A stretch of DNA of 64,000 nucleotides, taken from the NCBI RefSeq assembly GCF_964355755.1, contig NC_092675.1:25336412-25400411 (forward strand). Reading direction: 5' to 3'. This document shows positions 24,101-39,100 of the stretch, piece after piece. How positions within the stretch are numbered: position 1 is the first letter of the stretch; every line of letters starts with the position of its first letter. The position numbers were made by a program, and so were the translations under genes. The notes under the pieces are model-generated. The model was not told the origin of the DNA. It was given only the letters and a program-made list of their open reading frames with translations, and did no database searches. The DNA is from Antedon mediterranea (lineage: Eukaryota; Echinodermata; Crinoidea; Comatulida; Antedonidae).

Positions 24101-27100
24101 TATGTTTGTCTTACCTATCACCATACTCTTCCGTGAATTCATTGACTTGAAAATGTCAATTAGCAATAAACAACTGTCATAATTATACTAGCCTAATTGA
24201 ATATTATTATAGAGATATTGCAGGGCACCCTAATTATATAATAATGCGAAATGGCCATAGTTTGTCATCTGATATGTTGGACATGAGGCTTGTATTTGAA
24301 TGAGACAAGACTAACTTGATGATTAGGGCAATTAAAATGTTTATCATCATCTTAAATATTTTTTATTCAATTCATTCAATTGTTTGTATCATATCTGATG
24401 CTGAAAACCAATCATATTGATTAACTAACTTCCAAAAATAAAGACTAATCAATTGATTATTATTATTAATTGATCATTAATTGATCATCTTACCATAATC
24501 ACAATGCAGATTGGACCAATGAAAGACCAGATGAAATGGTTCTCAACTTCCAACCAACAGCTATAAAAAAAAAACCAATAAATATATTTATAATAAACCA
24601 GTTAAAAAATGATTTCTGCACTGTGATGAAACCTTAGAAAGAAAAAGCAGGGCCCCTCATACGTAAAAACATTGAGAAAAAGATTACAACTTAATAAATC
24701 AGATTAAAAGAGATAAGAATGCTTGACAAATAAGTTCAAACAAGTTAAAGTTAAATCTATTAGCATTTCCTTGCACGTGTCAATTTTACCCCCACTTGTC
24801 GTACTTTATTATAAATTACACGTTACGATAGCTGAAGACCCTGCAACACAGTACATGATTTATTTTTAATGAAATGGCAATATTCTGAACAGTGATAACA
24901 ACAAAAATTGTGAACAAATTTTCAGATTAAGTATTTCCGGACTACAACATTAAATGTTTTGTTAATTTATAAATTAAATATATTCTCGTTAAGTAAGTAC
25001 ACTAATTTGTGTTTCACCATGAGTGATATACTTTAAACTGCTTATTAAAAATCAAGATCAATATCTTCTGTTAGAAGGTAGTACAATATTAGGTCAATGT
25101 TATTCAGTTTCGATTCACACAATTCATTCATACATCTTTAATTACATTTGCAAACAATGAGAGGTAATTAGTGAATCATCAAAATCATTAAATAACAACT
25201 TTAAGATGAAAGAGACATTATAAAAAGGAGGTTTATAAGCTTTAAATAATACATTCTGTTCATCTTTAAATGAATGTCCATGTTATCAACTAATTTGTTA
25301 AAATGACTCAACAAAATCGTAGACAAAAATAATTTGTTGAGATATTCAGGAAAACATTTTATTGGTTTGGTCTGTAGATTTGTTAATTATGACCATATGA
25401 TTGCATTTGATAGAATCTATACTGACATAGGTCAAAGGTGAAGGTAGCTAATGTCTGTCCTAAGGAAAGGGTTAGGAAGTCCTGAAAATCATCGATGTTG
25501 ATAATAAGTGAAAGAGGATCAATGTTGTCAGTGGGATTGAAGAAGTAATAATCATGTCTCTTGTAGGAAAAGTTTGTAAACATTATGGGGATGGAAAGAA
25601 GTAGTTTGGGAGGGTAATATTGAGTACTAAAAACTAAATAATACTGTACTGTTTGTTTCATGAATTGTTGTAAGTTTAGGTTTCACTGTAACAAGTACTT
25701 GGGGTTGTGGCAGAAAAAATGTGTTGTATGCTGGCAATGTTATATACCGTATATTTCGGTGTATAAGTCGCACCTGTGTATAAGACGCACCCCCAACTGA
25801 GAGTAAAATATCGGTATTTTTTATATCGTCGATGTATAAGACGCACTTTATATTTCATCAAATCAATGTTTTTTTAAATTGTAATCAATATTATTGTGAT
25901 AATATATTTTGTTATATCTACAACGGCGTCCTTTATTTAGGTTTTTTCTTACCTAGGCTCGGCCGCGCCCAGCCTCAACAAGTTCTTTCTAACTTGTTAT
26001 TCATGAGTTTCGCCGCAACATCGAGTGCATGACCGTGTGTGTAACACGCACGTGTGTGGGCTAGCCTCGCTCGATCATTTCGAGAGGGCGCACGTTTTCA
26101 CGGACAATCGTATTCGATTAGTATCTATGTATCCGAGAAGTGTGTACGCTAGGTCCATGCTATAATCACCTGGAGAATATACTAGTCGAATACCGTACAC
26201 CATGCGCCACCAAAAGAAGGGCTTGCGCTTGGGGTACGGCGATCGTGCGTATAACTACTGTGTAAATAAATACTATTCCAATCGTACGACGTAAACGTTT
26301 ACAAATGAAATTTTATCGGAGCGCCATAATGAACAAATCTTTTCATCATATTTAGTATAACATCATGCTAAAATGACTTGAAAACTAGGCCTAGGCTAGG
26401 CAGAAGCAGGTTGCCGTTACGTTAGAATTAGTTAGTTAGGCCTAGCCTACTCAGGCCTAGCAAACGAGGTGACGATAGCCTAGGCCTATGTACAATCTGT
26501 GTGGTGAGGCATTTATGTTCGGTGTATAATTTGGAGGTCAAATTTGCGTGTCAAAAGTGCGACTTATACACCGAAATATACGGTACGACAATTTTTCACA
26601 GGAGTTAAAAAAAACTGTGGCTGACACATGGTATATACATGTAGGGAAACTATGGTAATCTGTACTTACTGAGTCTCTGTACCATATCCTTCATAATTAG
26701 CAAGGGCTGCAATTCCTACTGTGATGAGAGGAACACCTAAAAAAATGTTAAGGATTCAAATAATCATTAACTTCTACCATTTAGAATACAGAATACAGAA
26801 ATTTATTGGTCCAAAAGGAAATTCGTTTTGTTAACAAGCTCTCAAACAATTAATTAAAAATATATAAAAAGTCATGAATACAAAAATACAAGATCTTATA
26901 AAAATACAAATAAACATCAAAATAGACAAAAATATAAAAATACAATATCGTAACATATAAAATATATAAAAAATATATATATATTAGCAGTATTATATAC
27001 AGTTAAAACAAATTACATATTCAATCTATCTTTTAATAGTTGCGTTATATAAATGGCAAGAATTTGGAACAAATGACTTTTGAAGACGATCATGATCTCC

Positions 27101-30100
27101 TCTTAGTGGACGTAGCCTGATACCCGATCTGTTTAAAACATAGTACTTTAGTGGGTGTGTGTGGTCATTTATAATCATGTTAACTTTTTGTTTACTGTAT
27201 TTATGTATTATTTTGAAATTTGTATATCAAACACATGACCTAGTTTACAATTACCACACAGAATATTATAATTAGTCATATATAATATTTAATCACATTG
27301 TCCTCAGGAAGAAAATATTGTTTTCTGAAAACTTGGCAAGTCATTCTGGATGTTTTTCTTTGTCGTTTTGTGAGAGTTTAATGTGTTCATTATGGTTCAG
27401 GTGTGTTGATTAAATTACTGTGTCCTTTGTTCTTTTAATTAGCTGTAACTTTTGAAAGTGCTGGTGTAATGTTAAGTTGCTAAGAGTATATTATGCATAT
27501 TGCAATTATTATACACCCTCGGGACAAATGACATTAATTATAGATATCCATTTCATTTGGTACATGATCAATATTTACAAATGTTTTTAAACATAGTGGT
27601 ATAAAGAAAGATATTAAAAACCAAGATGACTGTAATAATCTTACCATAGCCAAATGGGTAATAGTATTTTCTTCTTGAACTTTCCGCTTCAAAGACTTCA
27701 ACCAGCATCACGTATAATTGAATGCCCTCTAGGCACATCCATGCAAATGACGCCAAGAAAAAATAGTGCAGTAAAACTGCTACAATCGTACACATTATCT
27801 AATAAAATGAAATTATTATTGAAAATCATTCTGTACACAGTGTAAGTTTGCAGCATCTTGAAGTCCTGTTAGAATGCAAGTCTAGAATCATGAAGGTAAC
27901 TAGGTACTGTACCAGAGATTTCATATAAAACTTTCTAACCATAAGGCTGCAATAGGTACTTATTACATGACAAATCTACATATAAACAGTTTTAAACTTT
28001 TCAAATTGAATAGTTCCCGATTCATTTATGTTTACAGGTTAAAAGGATAGTGGTATACTAGTGGATTCAATTTATAATGTTTGATCTACCTAGTACAAAG
28101 GGATAATTATTTGTATATAAACATATTGAAAAATTTAATAGTAATATAAACATTGTGAAAGTAGCATTCACAGAAAATTGTCTTTAACACATGAACATAA
28201 ATAACAATTTAAGTATATATATTGTTCATAATACAGTATAGTATATGATAAATCAATTTGAATTAGTATAAACAAAATATGTTTAATTTAAACACAAATG
28301 TACTTGGAGATCATGAGCCCTAAAAGATATTGAAATTTAAAAGAATTACTTACAGGGGAATCTCCTTTGTCAATGCCAATAAGGAACACAAACTCAGCTA
28401 CCAGCAAACACAGGCACAAGTTCTTATGAATGGTGTTACGGTCATTTTGAAGATTTCTAAATAAATTAGATGAAGATTGTTCATGTGTTTGGTTATAAGT
28501 TAACCATAATACTGTATTACATTAAGAAAATAATTTAAGTTCTTGCTCTCATTTGCTAGATAAATATTAGCATATGCTGCTTGGAATGATTGGGATATGC
28601 TTTTTATTTACAGTACCGTAATAAGTATAAGCATCATTGTACTAATTTCTTTTTTTTTCAAATTGTTTTTCAACCAACTAATACAGACATTGTTAGGTAA
28701 GCACCTCTTGAAAATGATCACTACACTCACTACAGCGATTTGTAATAAAAAATATAATATTATATCTGTTACTTAATTATCATATAGTAATGATCAACAA
28801 ATAAAGCTGAATATCTTGAACAGCAACGCCCACTTAACGTCAACATGTGTTGACAAATATCATTGACGTCAATTAGCAAAAACAATACTGGTATTACACT
28901 ATAATCATAGTCGTTATTAACACTTTAAACAACCAAGCTAGTCTCAAAGTCTGTGTTTTAATGTTTAAAAACCAGAAAATTTACAATTTATGGGTAATCC
29001 AATTTTCTTTTATTATGCAATTTGGTTTTATTGTTTATACTAAACAATGCAAAAAAAAAAATTAAATAAAATAAGAAATGGAAGGAAAAGGGAACAAAGT
29101 AGATTCTCACAGTGTAATTGTTGTTGTATTGGCCAATTCATTGATTGTTGAAATAATTGTAATTGATAGGTTGGCTAATTGATTATTAATTAAAATAAGT
29201 AACAAACTTCTTCAATTAAACTTGAAGTGTGGGAATGTTATAAATAAATAAATAATAAAGATTTCTGAATTAACAGAGTAGTATTTAATAATTTATTTCG
29301 GTATTTGGTCATCCTTCGCATCCATCTTCAATCCGCGTATGCCAAAGGCTAATCAGCGCAAAGATGCAGCATTTGAATTTTCTCTGTAGAACAGAACAAT
29401 AGACGATAGACACTCTAGGTTGGTTTTCGGTGTTGCATTATACATCATTATACAAGTAAAGATTAACAAATTATATTAACAGTAACAAAAGTATTCACCA
29501 TTCTGAAAAGGTACATATGTACTTACTTGAACACAGTGAATGTAATAAAGGCCATGAGGAGACAGGTGATAGAGATTGTAAATCCAGCATAGGTGATGGT
29601 TGATAGTGCAAATGTATGTACTTCAGAAATCTATATATATACAAATTTTATTGTATTATTTCAAACAATAAAGAGGAAATCTGTGAAAATGAGAAAAACC
29701 CGGAACCTTCTGCTTAATATGCAGATTTCCTAACCATTAGACCACTGGGGCTTTCATTTTATTGGATACATTTTAATTCAAAATGTTGATATAATGATAA
29801 TAATTATATCATCACAAATCCAATAGCAAGGTAATTTCAGTCTAGGAAGTTTACCGATTTTAAGTTATTTTTAGTATTTAATGCATGAATTGTCGCTTTT
29901 TAATTACCTGATAATATAGCAGAACAGATCTAAAGAACATCATGGTTGAAAACACCTGTAGCCACAATTGAATAACTGAGGGGGAATTTATTACTACTAA
30001 TAGTAGCAAGCTTAAATGCACCAGTGATGCATTATTTTATCTATGCAAAATGTTTGATTGCAAGACTATATTAATACACTTGGTAAACTGTACCAAAGTG

Positions 30101-33100
30101 TGGGGAAAATACATCTAAAAAACTATAAAAGTTTGGAGACTGTTTTCTTAGTGTCTCGTAACAACAAACTTTGGGTCCTTTTTTAAATTGCTACACATAA
30201 TTATACCTTTGTAATGATAGCTGATGAAATTATTTCTCTCAAAGGGGCAGAGGTAGTAATGTTGGTCTATTTAAATAACTGCATAGACTAACCTGAACTC
30301 CTTTTACATCCATTATAATAGCAAAATTTGTAAGATGATTGCAAGAGCATTCAGTGTGGGTAGAGTTACTGTCTACAACATGACAGCCTTCACTAGACCA
30401 CTCCCCATGTGTACTGAAAAGAGAACAACCATTACATTCGTAAAGGCAATAAAATAAATTGCTTACTTGTACTTTAAATGACAGAAATTCAAGTCAATAT
30501 ATATATAAATTAAACTGCCAGGCAATATACTGAAAATGTATAAACGGTACGATGAGGACATTTATGAGCATGAGGAAAAGCCATTCCAACTAAGATTCGA
30601 ACCTTGAATTTTCTGCTTATGTGTATATTATGCAGAAATACTACTGAGACTTTATTGGAATGGTTAAAATTTTATTGGATAGCAACTTGTCAACACTAGT
30701 CCTTAATTGTATGTACATGGAATAGACGTCAAATTAATACACCCTTATCTTTAGTATATTATAGTCAATATATATATATATATATAATTACGAAGGGCTA
30801 GTGTTGCTTTTCATTTTTGTATCTCCATTGAGATCCAGCCACTGATACCCACAGCATTGTCATTTTTTCAGTAATTTGCCTTTGGATTTATATATATATA
30901 TATATATATATATAAACACAACAAGCAAAGAACATTAAAGTGAAACCGCCCGGTGATATACTGAAATTTTAATTAATTAATTTGAAACGATAAAAATGAG
31001 GTATATATATATATAAACACAACAGGCAAAGAACATTAATTATAAACCACCCGGTGATATACTGAAATTTAATTAATTAATTTGAAATGATAAAGATGAG
31101 GAAATCTGTGAGAATGAGAAAAAGTATATATATATATATTGATTTAGCTTTTCGCTGATACCCACAGAATTTTCATTTTTTCAGTATTTTGCATTTGAAT
31201 TTATATATAAATTTACAGGCACAGAAGAAATTCTAAACCACGTGGTATATCTGAGCCAGAATCACATTCTACTTTTAAATAATGATACAATAACTTGCAG
31301 ATTTTTTCACTTAAAAAGAAAAAGAAAAACCTCTTATATGAGATAATACATCTGTTTCTAAAAATATATTTTGTGCCAAGTTCGTTACACAATGAAGTCA
31401 TGAGATAAGCTTAAAGCAAACTAATATATATATAGATTTGATAAGTTAAGTCAGCACTCAAGGGAAAAAAATAAATGTGGCTGTCTTGTAGAAATAGAAA
31501 TTAATGATCTGTGGGGTTTTTTGAGAAAAAACACTGCAGCAATCAACTTGCTGTTTTTTTCCTTTCACAATTCATATTAATGTTACCTTGAAATCTTAAT
31601 TGATCTAAGAGAGTTTATTTTTTACATAAAATGTATAATTAACAACACTGCAAACTTATCAGTTTTACAGTAAGGATTTTGCTTTTTCCGCAATAAAACT
31701 GATTGATTTGAAATCTCATAATGTATATAGAAAGTCTAAGTATTGTAGTAACGATAATGTAAAATACCTGTTTTCAAACTTCCAGAATGAACATACGGGA
31801 TCTTTATTTGAACTTCCATTCTGTTAAAAAAAAAACAATCATATATATATATATGCTATTTAACCTCACTCTACAAAAATTGTAAAAATAAGTGTGGTAA
31901 TCCTTTATACTTCAGATAGGCTGCTAGAGTTTATATAAACCAATGAAACATAGCACATTTGTTTATGTTTTATTTTTACACAGTGATTACATTACACCAT
32001 TACAAACTATAGTGTTACTATATGTTTATCATACAATAAGATTATTCCAGATGAAGTGTGTTGTGTGTGAATCGGTTATTAGTTTTAAAATATCAGCTTT
32101 CAACTGAACTTATTAACACTTTTTTTATGATTTATTTAGGTTTTTCCTGACAGCAAAACTCTCCTTCCCAAATCAGCATAATATAGAAACTGCTAGTTTT
32201 ATTCACTTTTAACTGTTTTTACTTTGGTGCCATCAGAAATTCATTCAAAATCATTATTAATAATACAAACAATAAAATCATCGATACCAACAAACAAGTA
32301 CAGTACCATCGACAGTTCATTGATTGAAGGTGAATAATGTACGAATAATTAAAACTTTCTTGAACTAGAAATGCGGGCACAATCACAAGGAACATTTTAC
32401 AAGATACAAGATACAAGATAACTTTATTGTCAAAATTGTTAACAATTTCGAGATATGTTTTGTACCTGAGTAGAATAAATAATACGATGTGATAACTATA
32501 TAAATAAATACAAATGATACAAGTGACTATCTTGAAAAGTTTTTGTTAAATAAATTGCATGTACATTGGTGAAAATCTGAAACGGTTTGTGGATATTTTT
32601 TCCTGTGTCAGTCTAATCCTTCCTGATCTACTTATAATGATGTCTGAATGTAATGGGTGTGATGGGTCTTGCATAATTGTGTCAAATTTCTTAAGTATGA
32701 ATATATTAAACATTTCATCTAAAGATTTCACTTCTACACCAATAACTCTGCTGGCCTTGTTTACTAATCATTTTCCTACGTTTATGTCTTATATTAACCC
32801 TTACCTTTAAATGGTTGAATACCATTTTGACAGGTTCTTTGAGTGGTGCTGGTGTCATTGGGTCGTTGATTGAGAGCGATATGATTCGAGAGTTCACAAA
32901 TTGTTTATTCACAAGCCTATCCTTACGTTTCTTCGTCACGCCTAACAACTCTTCCATGTTATTGTATGCAAAGAATACTAGTTTGACCCTACCTACAAAG
33001 ATCCAGAAAAAACACATTCAATAATATACTATGTAGGTTTTATATGTACTTTTATAATTTCTATTTATTTTTAACTTATAGATAATAATATCAAACCCAA

Positions 33101-36100
33101 ATCCTACAAATTAAACACCACACCTGTTCAAATTACACATTATTTGTGAATTTCAAAATTTGAAAACAAAATTACAATATGGTAGTGATATCAAAAGCAA
33201 TAAATTTCATTCCACAGTGGACAGCGGCGGTTAATTTCCTTATCACATGTCATCATCATTAATAACATTTTCAGCTAATTTTTATCCATTTGACGACAGA
33301 TGCACAGTTGTATGTTATTAGTCTGTTAATGACAATTGCAATTTGGTACTTAAAAACATTAGTTTAGCTTATAGAGATCACTATAAAACACATGACTACA
33401 GATTAGCCTATATAGCCTAGGATATACAGCTTTACAAAGCCACATTATAAAAATACATTTAACTAAAAGCTCCCTTGTGTACTAAAACAAAACATACATA
33501 CGTTTTTTTTTATTCCATCAAAACCAACAGCGAAGATTACCGCCACTAACAGGTTTGATACAAACAAAGTCATGACTGTTTAAGCACCTTGCTTGGTCCT
33601 AACATTGATTAAGGGCTTCCCTCATCCAGTGTCCACCTTGACCAGAGGAAAGGCAGATACTAGATGCAGGGGCTGCCATAAGAGTCAGCAATGCTGATTT
33701 CAAATGCCTAATGGGACCCCAGCTCCATATACAGCACCCAATATTCCCGGATGGTCTCCCATTCAAGCTCTAACCAGGCCCAACATGTTCACAACGGTAT
33801 TATCATTACATTTTCATACTGGATAAGCTTTAACCAGGGGGATGTCTTCCTGCTTTAACAGATGATATTTTAATGCATAATTTTTTTTTTGTAAAACAAA
33901 CTATTAACATACCTGTATACTGTGTTTTAATATAATTGTATGTATCAAATGCTTTATTGAAAATTCATAAATACTATATACTGAATAATTATTTTATATT
34001 TTACATTTTTGTCCATATTTCAATTACATATTACCTTGAAAATATTTATGAACAAAATATTGTGCATATGCAGTATTTCATTTCTACTGACAAATTTAGT
34101 ATCTGTATCATGATTACCTTGAGCAAGTCATATTTTGAAGAATAATTACAAAATATAAATGATGATATACAATCTTACCATTCTCTTGTTTATCTTGAAT
34201 ACTAGTTGACGATATTGTTATCCTGTCCTGAATGTTGTTCCATTGTTGAGCCAATACTGTGGTGTTGGGAAATTCTGGTGCATTAGGAAACTCTAGGTCA
34301 TATGTTGCCTTCTTCATCTCATGAACAACAATTTCCATCACTGTTTGAAAAAGAAAATTAAAAAATAACTCTGTTTCGCATCCATAATGTTCACAAGTTT
34401 CGAATTGTGCACACTATATAACTATTATTTTCAAAATTGTTATATTTTTTTTTCAGAAATAAATGTTAAAAAACATCATTGAAAATATACTACACTGTGT
34501 TTTTTTTTTAGTATCAATATATTTTTAGTTTCCTTTTAACTTTGCATTCAACAAAAAACTATAATGAATATGATTTAAATTAACTTAAATATTACTTTTA
34601 GCCACTTACAGACATTTTCGGCTCCACCATAAAAACTCCTTTCTTCTTTAAATGTATCGGCCATTAAAAATGCACTCTGTTCAATGGATGCCAAAAGGTT
34701 GGTGGCAGTGTCCGACTTTTCCTGAGTGGGAAGGTCCTGCCACGAAGACTTTCTTTTGTTTGCAAGCATATTACTTCCAGTTGAAATAAAATTCTGAAAA
34801 AAAAATGAGTTGATATATGATTATTATTATCCAACTGCTTATTGGTAAAATAAAAGAAGAATAGTTCCTCTTCCTTAATTAATAATATCCGAAAAAAAAC
34901 TGATGACAGAAGTTTGAATCTAGTTTTTCATTATACAGCTACCAATAAAAATGTTCAACATGGTAAGCTTAAAAGCTGCTGTGATTTTCTCAGATGTCTT
35001 TTTATTTTCTTGTCAAGTTTCCCTTATCAGAAATCAAATTAACTGAAAAAACATTACTATCAAATTCAATTACCAATAAATAACTTTCACAGTTTTGAGC
35101 TTGTATCATTTGAGAATGTGTCTTCACATAAAGTTTATGCAACATGATGACAACTTTAATTGCCCCAAAACATTTCTACTTAATTTGATAACACCAATTA
35201 AATTTACCAGAATCATGACTTTCAAACAACATAACACAAATTACTATACATTTCTGTGCATCACATATCATCATTATTATTGGCTAGCAGCAGAGATTCA
35301 TGTCATCTAATATCAACTATCTGCCAACTATTTTACAAAACAGAAGAATAGTGTTCTAAGAAATTAAATTTAGAAAGTTCACTGGCCGATTGTTGCTTCA
35401 TCTAAAAAACGACAGTGTTTATAAGGTTAGATTGAAAAGGTGATAACTCTTTGATCCTTCATATGGAATTAATGATGTGAACATATAATTGATGTAAGAA
35501 TAAATGTTATGACGAAAAAGAACAAATTGAAACAAAGATTTTGACATGAATTTTTCTACACTTTATCCACCTGTTGTAAATGGAAGGAAGGGGACGGTAG
35601 CCTAAGATTAAAATCTTCACTAACAATTAAAAATCAAAGGTATAGATTTACTGTACATATGCATAGGCTAACTTGGTTCGCATGCTAGTCTTGAAAGGAA
35701 GGGGGAATAAAGGCCAACGAAATCAGGTCAGAAGATCATCGAGAAAATATAAGAGGATAAGAATGACATCATCATTGTTGTAAACAAGTACAGCATCTTT
35801 ATAGAATAATAGAGAAATATAGATATTTTTCAAACATGGCTACTAAGTAGAACTCTTTTTTTTTTAAATGGTATCATCAAATAAATTTAATTTCATTATT
35901 GAACATTGACATTTAGGTTACAACTTCAAAAAGCTGTTTACTTTTGTAGAAGTTATCAGGGCTTGTCTTTTTAAAATTGTAGGTGTGCTACAAATTGCAC
36001 TCCTCAATACATTCAGGGGTGCTGTAGGTGTGCTGTTTGTATTTTGGTGTGTAGAAGTTTACCAATTTTAAGTGTGCTGTAAATCTATACTCTTCAAGAG

Positions 36101-39100
36101 TAGTTTAGGAGTGTGTTAGGTGAGTGATCGCACTCCCTCACCTCAAAAGAAAAGTCCTGGGTTATACAAACTATTCGAAGCCTCACCTCAGTAATTTGGG
36201 TGGTATATGCAGATTTTTCCTCAACAGTGTACTCTTCGATCTCAATCTTAGTTTTTTCTAAAGATGTTGACAAGATGTTTACAACTTCAAGAACGTCGCC
36301 ACCATATAGTTCACCTTCCTGATTGGTGGCTTCAGCTAATGCTGCAGTGACATCATTAGAGTTTTGGCCCATTTCAATCTATAAAAATAGTCAACAAATA
36401 TTTGCACATTAATATACTTGAGTCAAGAGGCTAAGATAAAGATCAACGCCACAATCCAAAGCCATATCATTTCCACAGGCTCTCCTCCATTGTTCTGGTG
36501 GTAGAAAACGTCTTAAAAAGTGAAGGTTCAGCGTGATTCCACTTATTATAATTTATGTATAATATATTCATAAATCAGTGTATAAAATGTACTATAACAG
36601 TGTAGTAATTAAGAATATGGGATTTTCTAATTGATTCAAAAGTTCTATTTAAAAATCTCCATAAAAATGCTCAGGTTAGACTCGGGTATGATCTTACCAT
36701 CTTTGTTATGTTATTAACCCATGGTGATACACAATTACTCAAATCCGGTCCTGATGGAGGGAACCATTGAGCTGGGCGGCCAACACATGCCCACTTAGCC
36801 AAACCTTTTATAAAAGAAAACAAAAAACCTTTCATAAACATAAATAGGATTTTAATCACACAGACAGTCAAAATGTTATATTAGCAATGGCGCAATAAAA
36901 GTTGATTGACTGCAGTCAAGGTTCAAATATATAAAATGTAATGTACCATATCATTAAAGATCCACAAACAAATCAAATAGAAGGATATTTTGATCAACAT
37001 TTATATGAAAACATATGGTATAAACATATATGTCAAAATATTCAGGATTCCAAGTTGATTTGGCAGGAACAAGCTAAACTCAAAAGTATCATCCACAGGT
37101 TTAAGCCAAAATTCTGGAGCACGTTTTTTGTTTGGTCGATGATCTTATGTCGGCGAAACCAGTAAAATTACTTTGGTGGGTTATTGAACAGTGTGAGCAT
37201 GGAGGTATAGCAGTTATTAATTGTATACATTCATTGTGTGGGCTTTTACTTGCAAACCATAGTACATTATATACATATATCTATAGGTTGTATAATAGAT
37301 CTTACCTGTTGTACCTTCAGGACAAGGTGCATCTACGATCTCTCCTGATCTCGTTGCTTCCCAGGTGACACCTCGCTGAACCTCCTCAGGGCATTGGTAA
37401 ACTTCAATGGATGGCTCTGTCACTTTGTTAGTTACAACTGTGAGGCAAAAACAAATAATAATTCTTTTTGGAATATTAAAATCATTTTTGACAGATGAAG
37501 GATAAAAATACAATTTTTATGATATCCCTGGAATTATGTTTATCATTTATCATCCGTTAATAGGAATAAATTGAATATTTATTAGGAATTTCATTTTTAC
37601 ACTAATAACAAATTTGTTAATATAAATAAATATTTATATTTTAAAATAAATTGTGTAAGTTGAAAGTTAAAATCTACTATTGATTACTAAAGTTAAGCAA
37701 TGCAAAATTCACTAAGGAAATATGGTACAATATTACTAATATTTTTATAATCATCTCTATCATTGCTAATTAATAATATTAACCATTATAAAAACTAAAT
37801 ATAACTTATTAGAACTACTGCATATACAGTATATATGTAATATTAGATTACTTATATTAAATAATACTATAATACAAGAACAGTTACCACCCAGTTTACC
37901 TCGTTTTGGAGTAGTTGGTGTTTTAGTGGTCACCTTTGCAGATGTTCGAAGATCTACAGTAATTTGGTTATCATCATCATCACCATCTTCATAGAGAACG
38001 GTTGTTTCACTTAGTGGTGAAACTGTTGTCTTAGTCATGATGGGACCAGGTTCATAGAACGCTGTAGTGGTCGACACAGGGGTGGCCCTGACAGGTTCAA
38101 CTGTAGTGGCTATATGAATGCAATTAATTTTACAGATTTATCCAAATTTAATATTATATCATATATAAATTAGCTTAATATGTTACCAAATTATTATTTA
38201 GTTCTACATCAAATATTGATGTTTTTGTGATACCAAATTTATGTATTTCTTGATAAATTGAAATATAATTTGATAAATAAAATACGTTTACCAGAAATTT
38301 GCTATTGCACTTTTTGAGATCAGCTAAATTAGGATTAGATTAAGTATTAGAATGGCTTTAAGTAAAACCAAAGATTTTTTAAAAAGATTTTGAACCAGAA
38401 AAACAACAAAATAAAAAATGTTTTAAATATATTTGGAACATTATTCTATTAATGTTTACTTCTAAATATATTTCTATTTTAGTGACCAATAAATTGTTAG
38501 GCCTACTTCTATGAATAAAATAATGAAAAAAGAAAACGCAAACATTATCCGCGGGATCTAGCATTACGACATGCGGTATCAAATTTAAAACATTCTTCCC
38601 TTTAGAATTAGTCAATTTCTTGGTTACATAAGAATTAAATATGTTAATTCGAAAAAATTAAGTCTTGATGTCTCCCTAAAAATGCAATTGTTATCAGGTT
38701 ATTTGTCAATCAAACCAATTAAAATGGGGGGAAAGAGATGATTATGTTTAATTATACAAGGTGCATGCTCTAATTTCCAACTAAAAGGCAAGTATAAATA
38801 GAAAATTCTCATAGTATAAATTTAGTCTTTTTAATTAGTGTTATATAACTAACTCAGTGCATGTGACGGAATGTTGACGTTTCACGTGTAGCAGTTTAAA
38901 AACTTCATGTTTGTCCTCCTTCTATGTTAACATACAAACATAATTTTACTTTCAAATTTTTAATACAAAATATGTAATAAAAGTTTAATTATGATATTTA
39001 GAATTTATTTTGCAGGCTTTTGATATTTTTGTTTTACAAACAAGGGTTAAATACACAATTGTAGCAATTTCATTACAGCAAAAAAAATGATTTGGTAAAT

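Noticed and set aside
24110-24180. Pseudo-exon with GTAAGA donor between exons 17 and 18
   Set aside because: 31 nt would shift the frame inside TM5.
29640-29757. True tRNA gene
   Set aside because: B box degenerate and acceptor stem does not close; reads as a SINE head.
33730-33781. Functional 5S rRNA gene
   Set aside because: Only the 3' half matches, with several changes; the 5' half with box A is absent.
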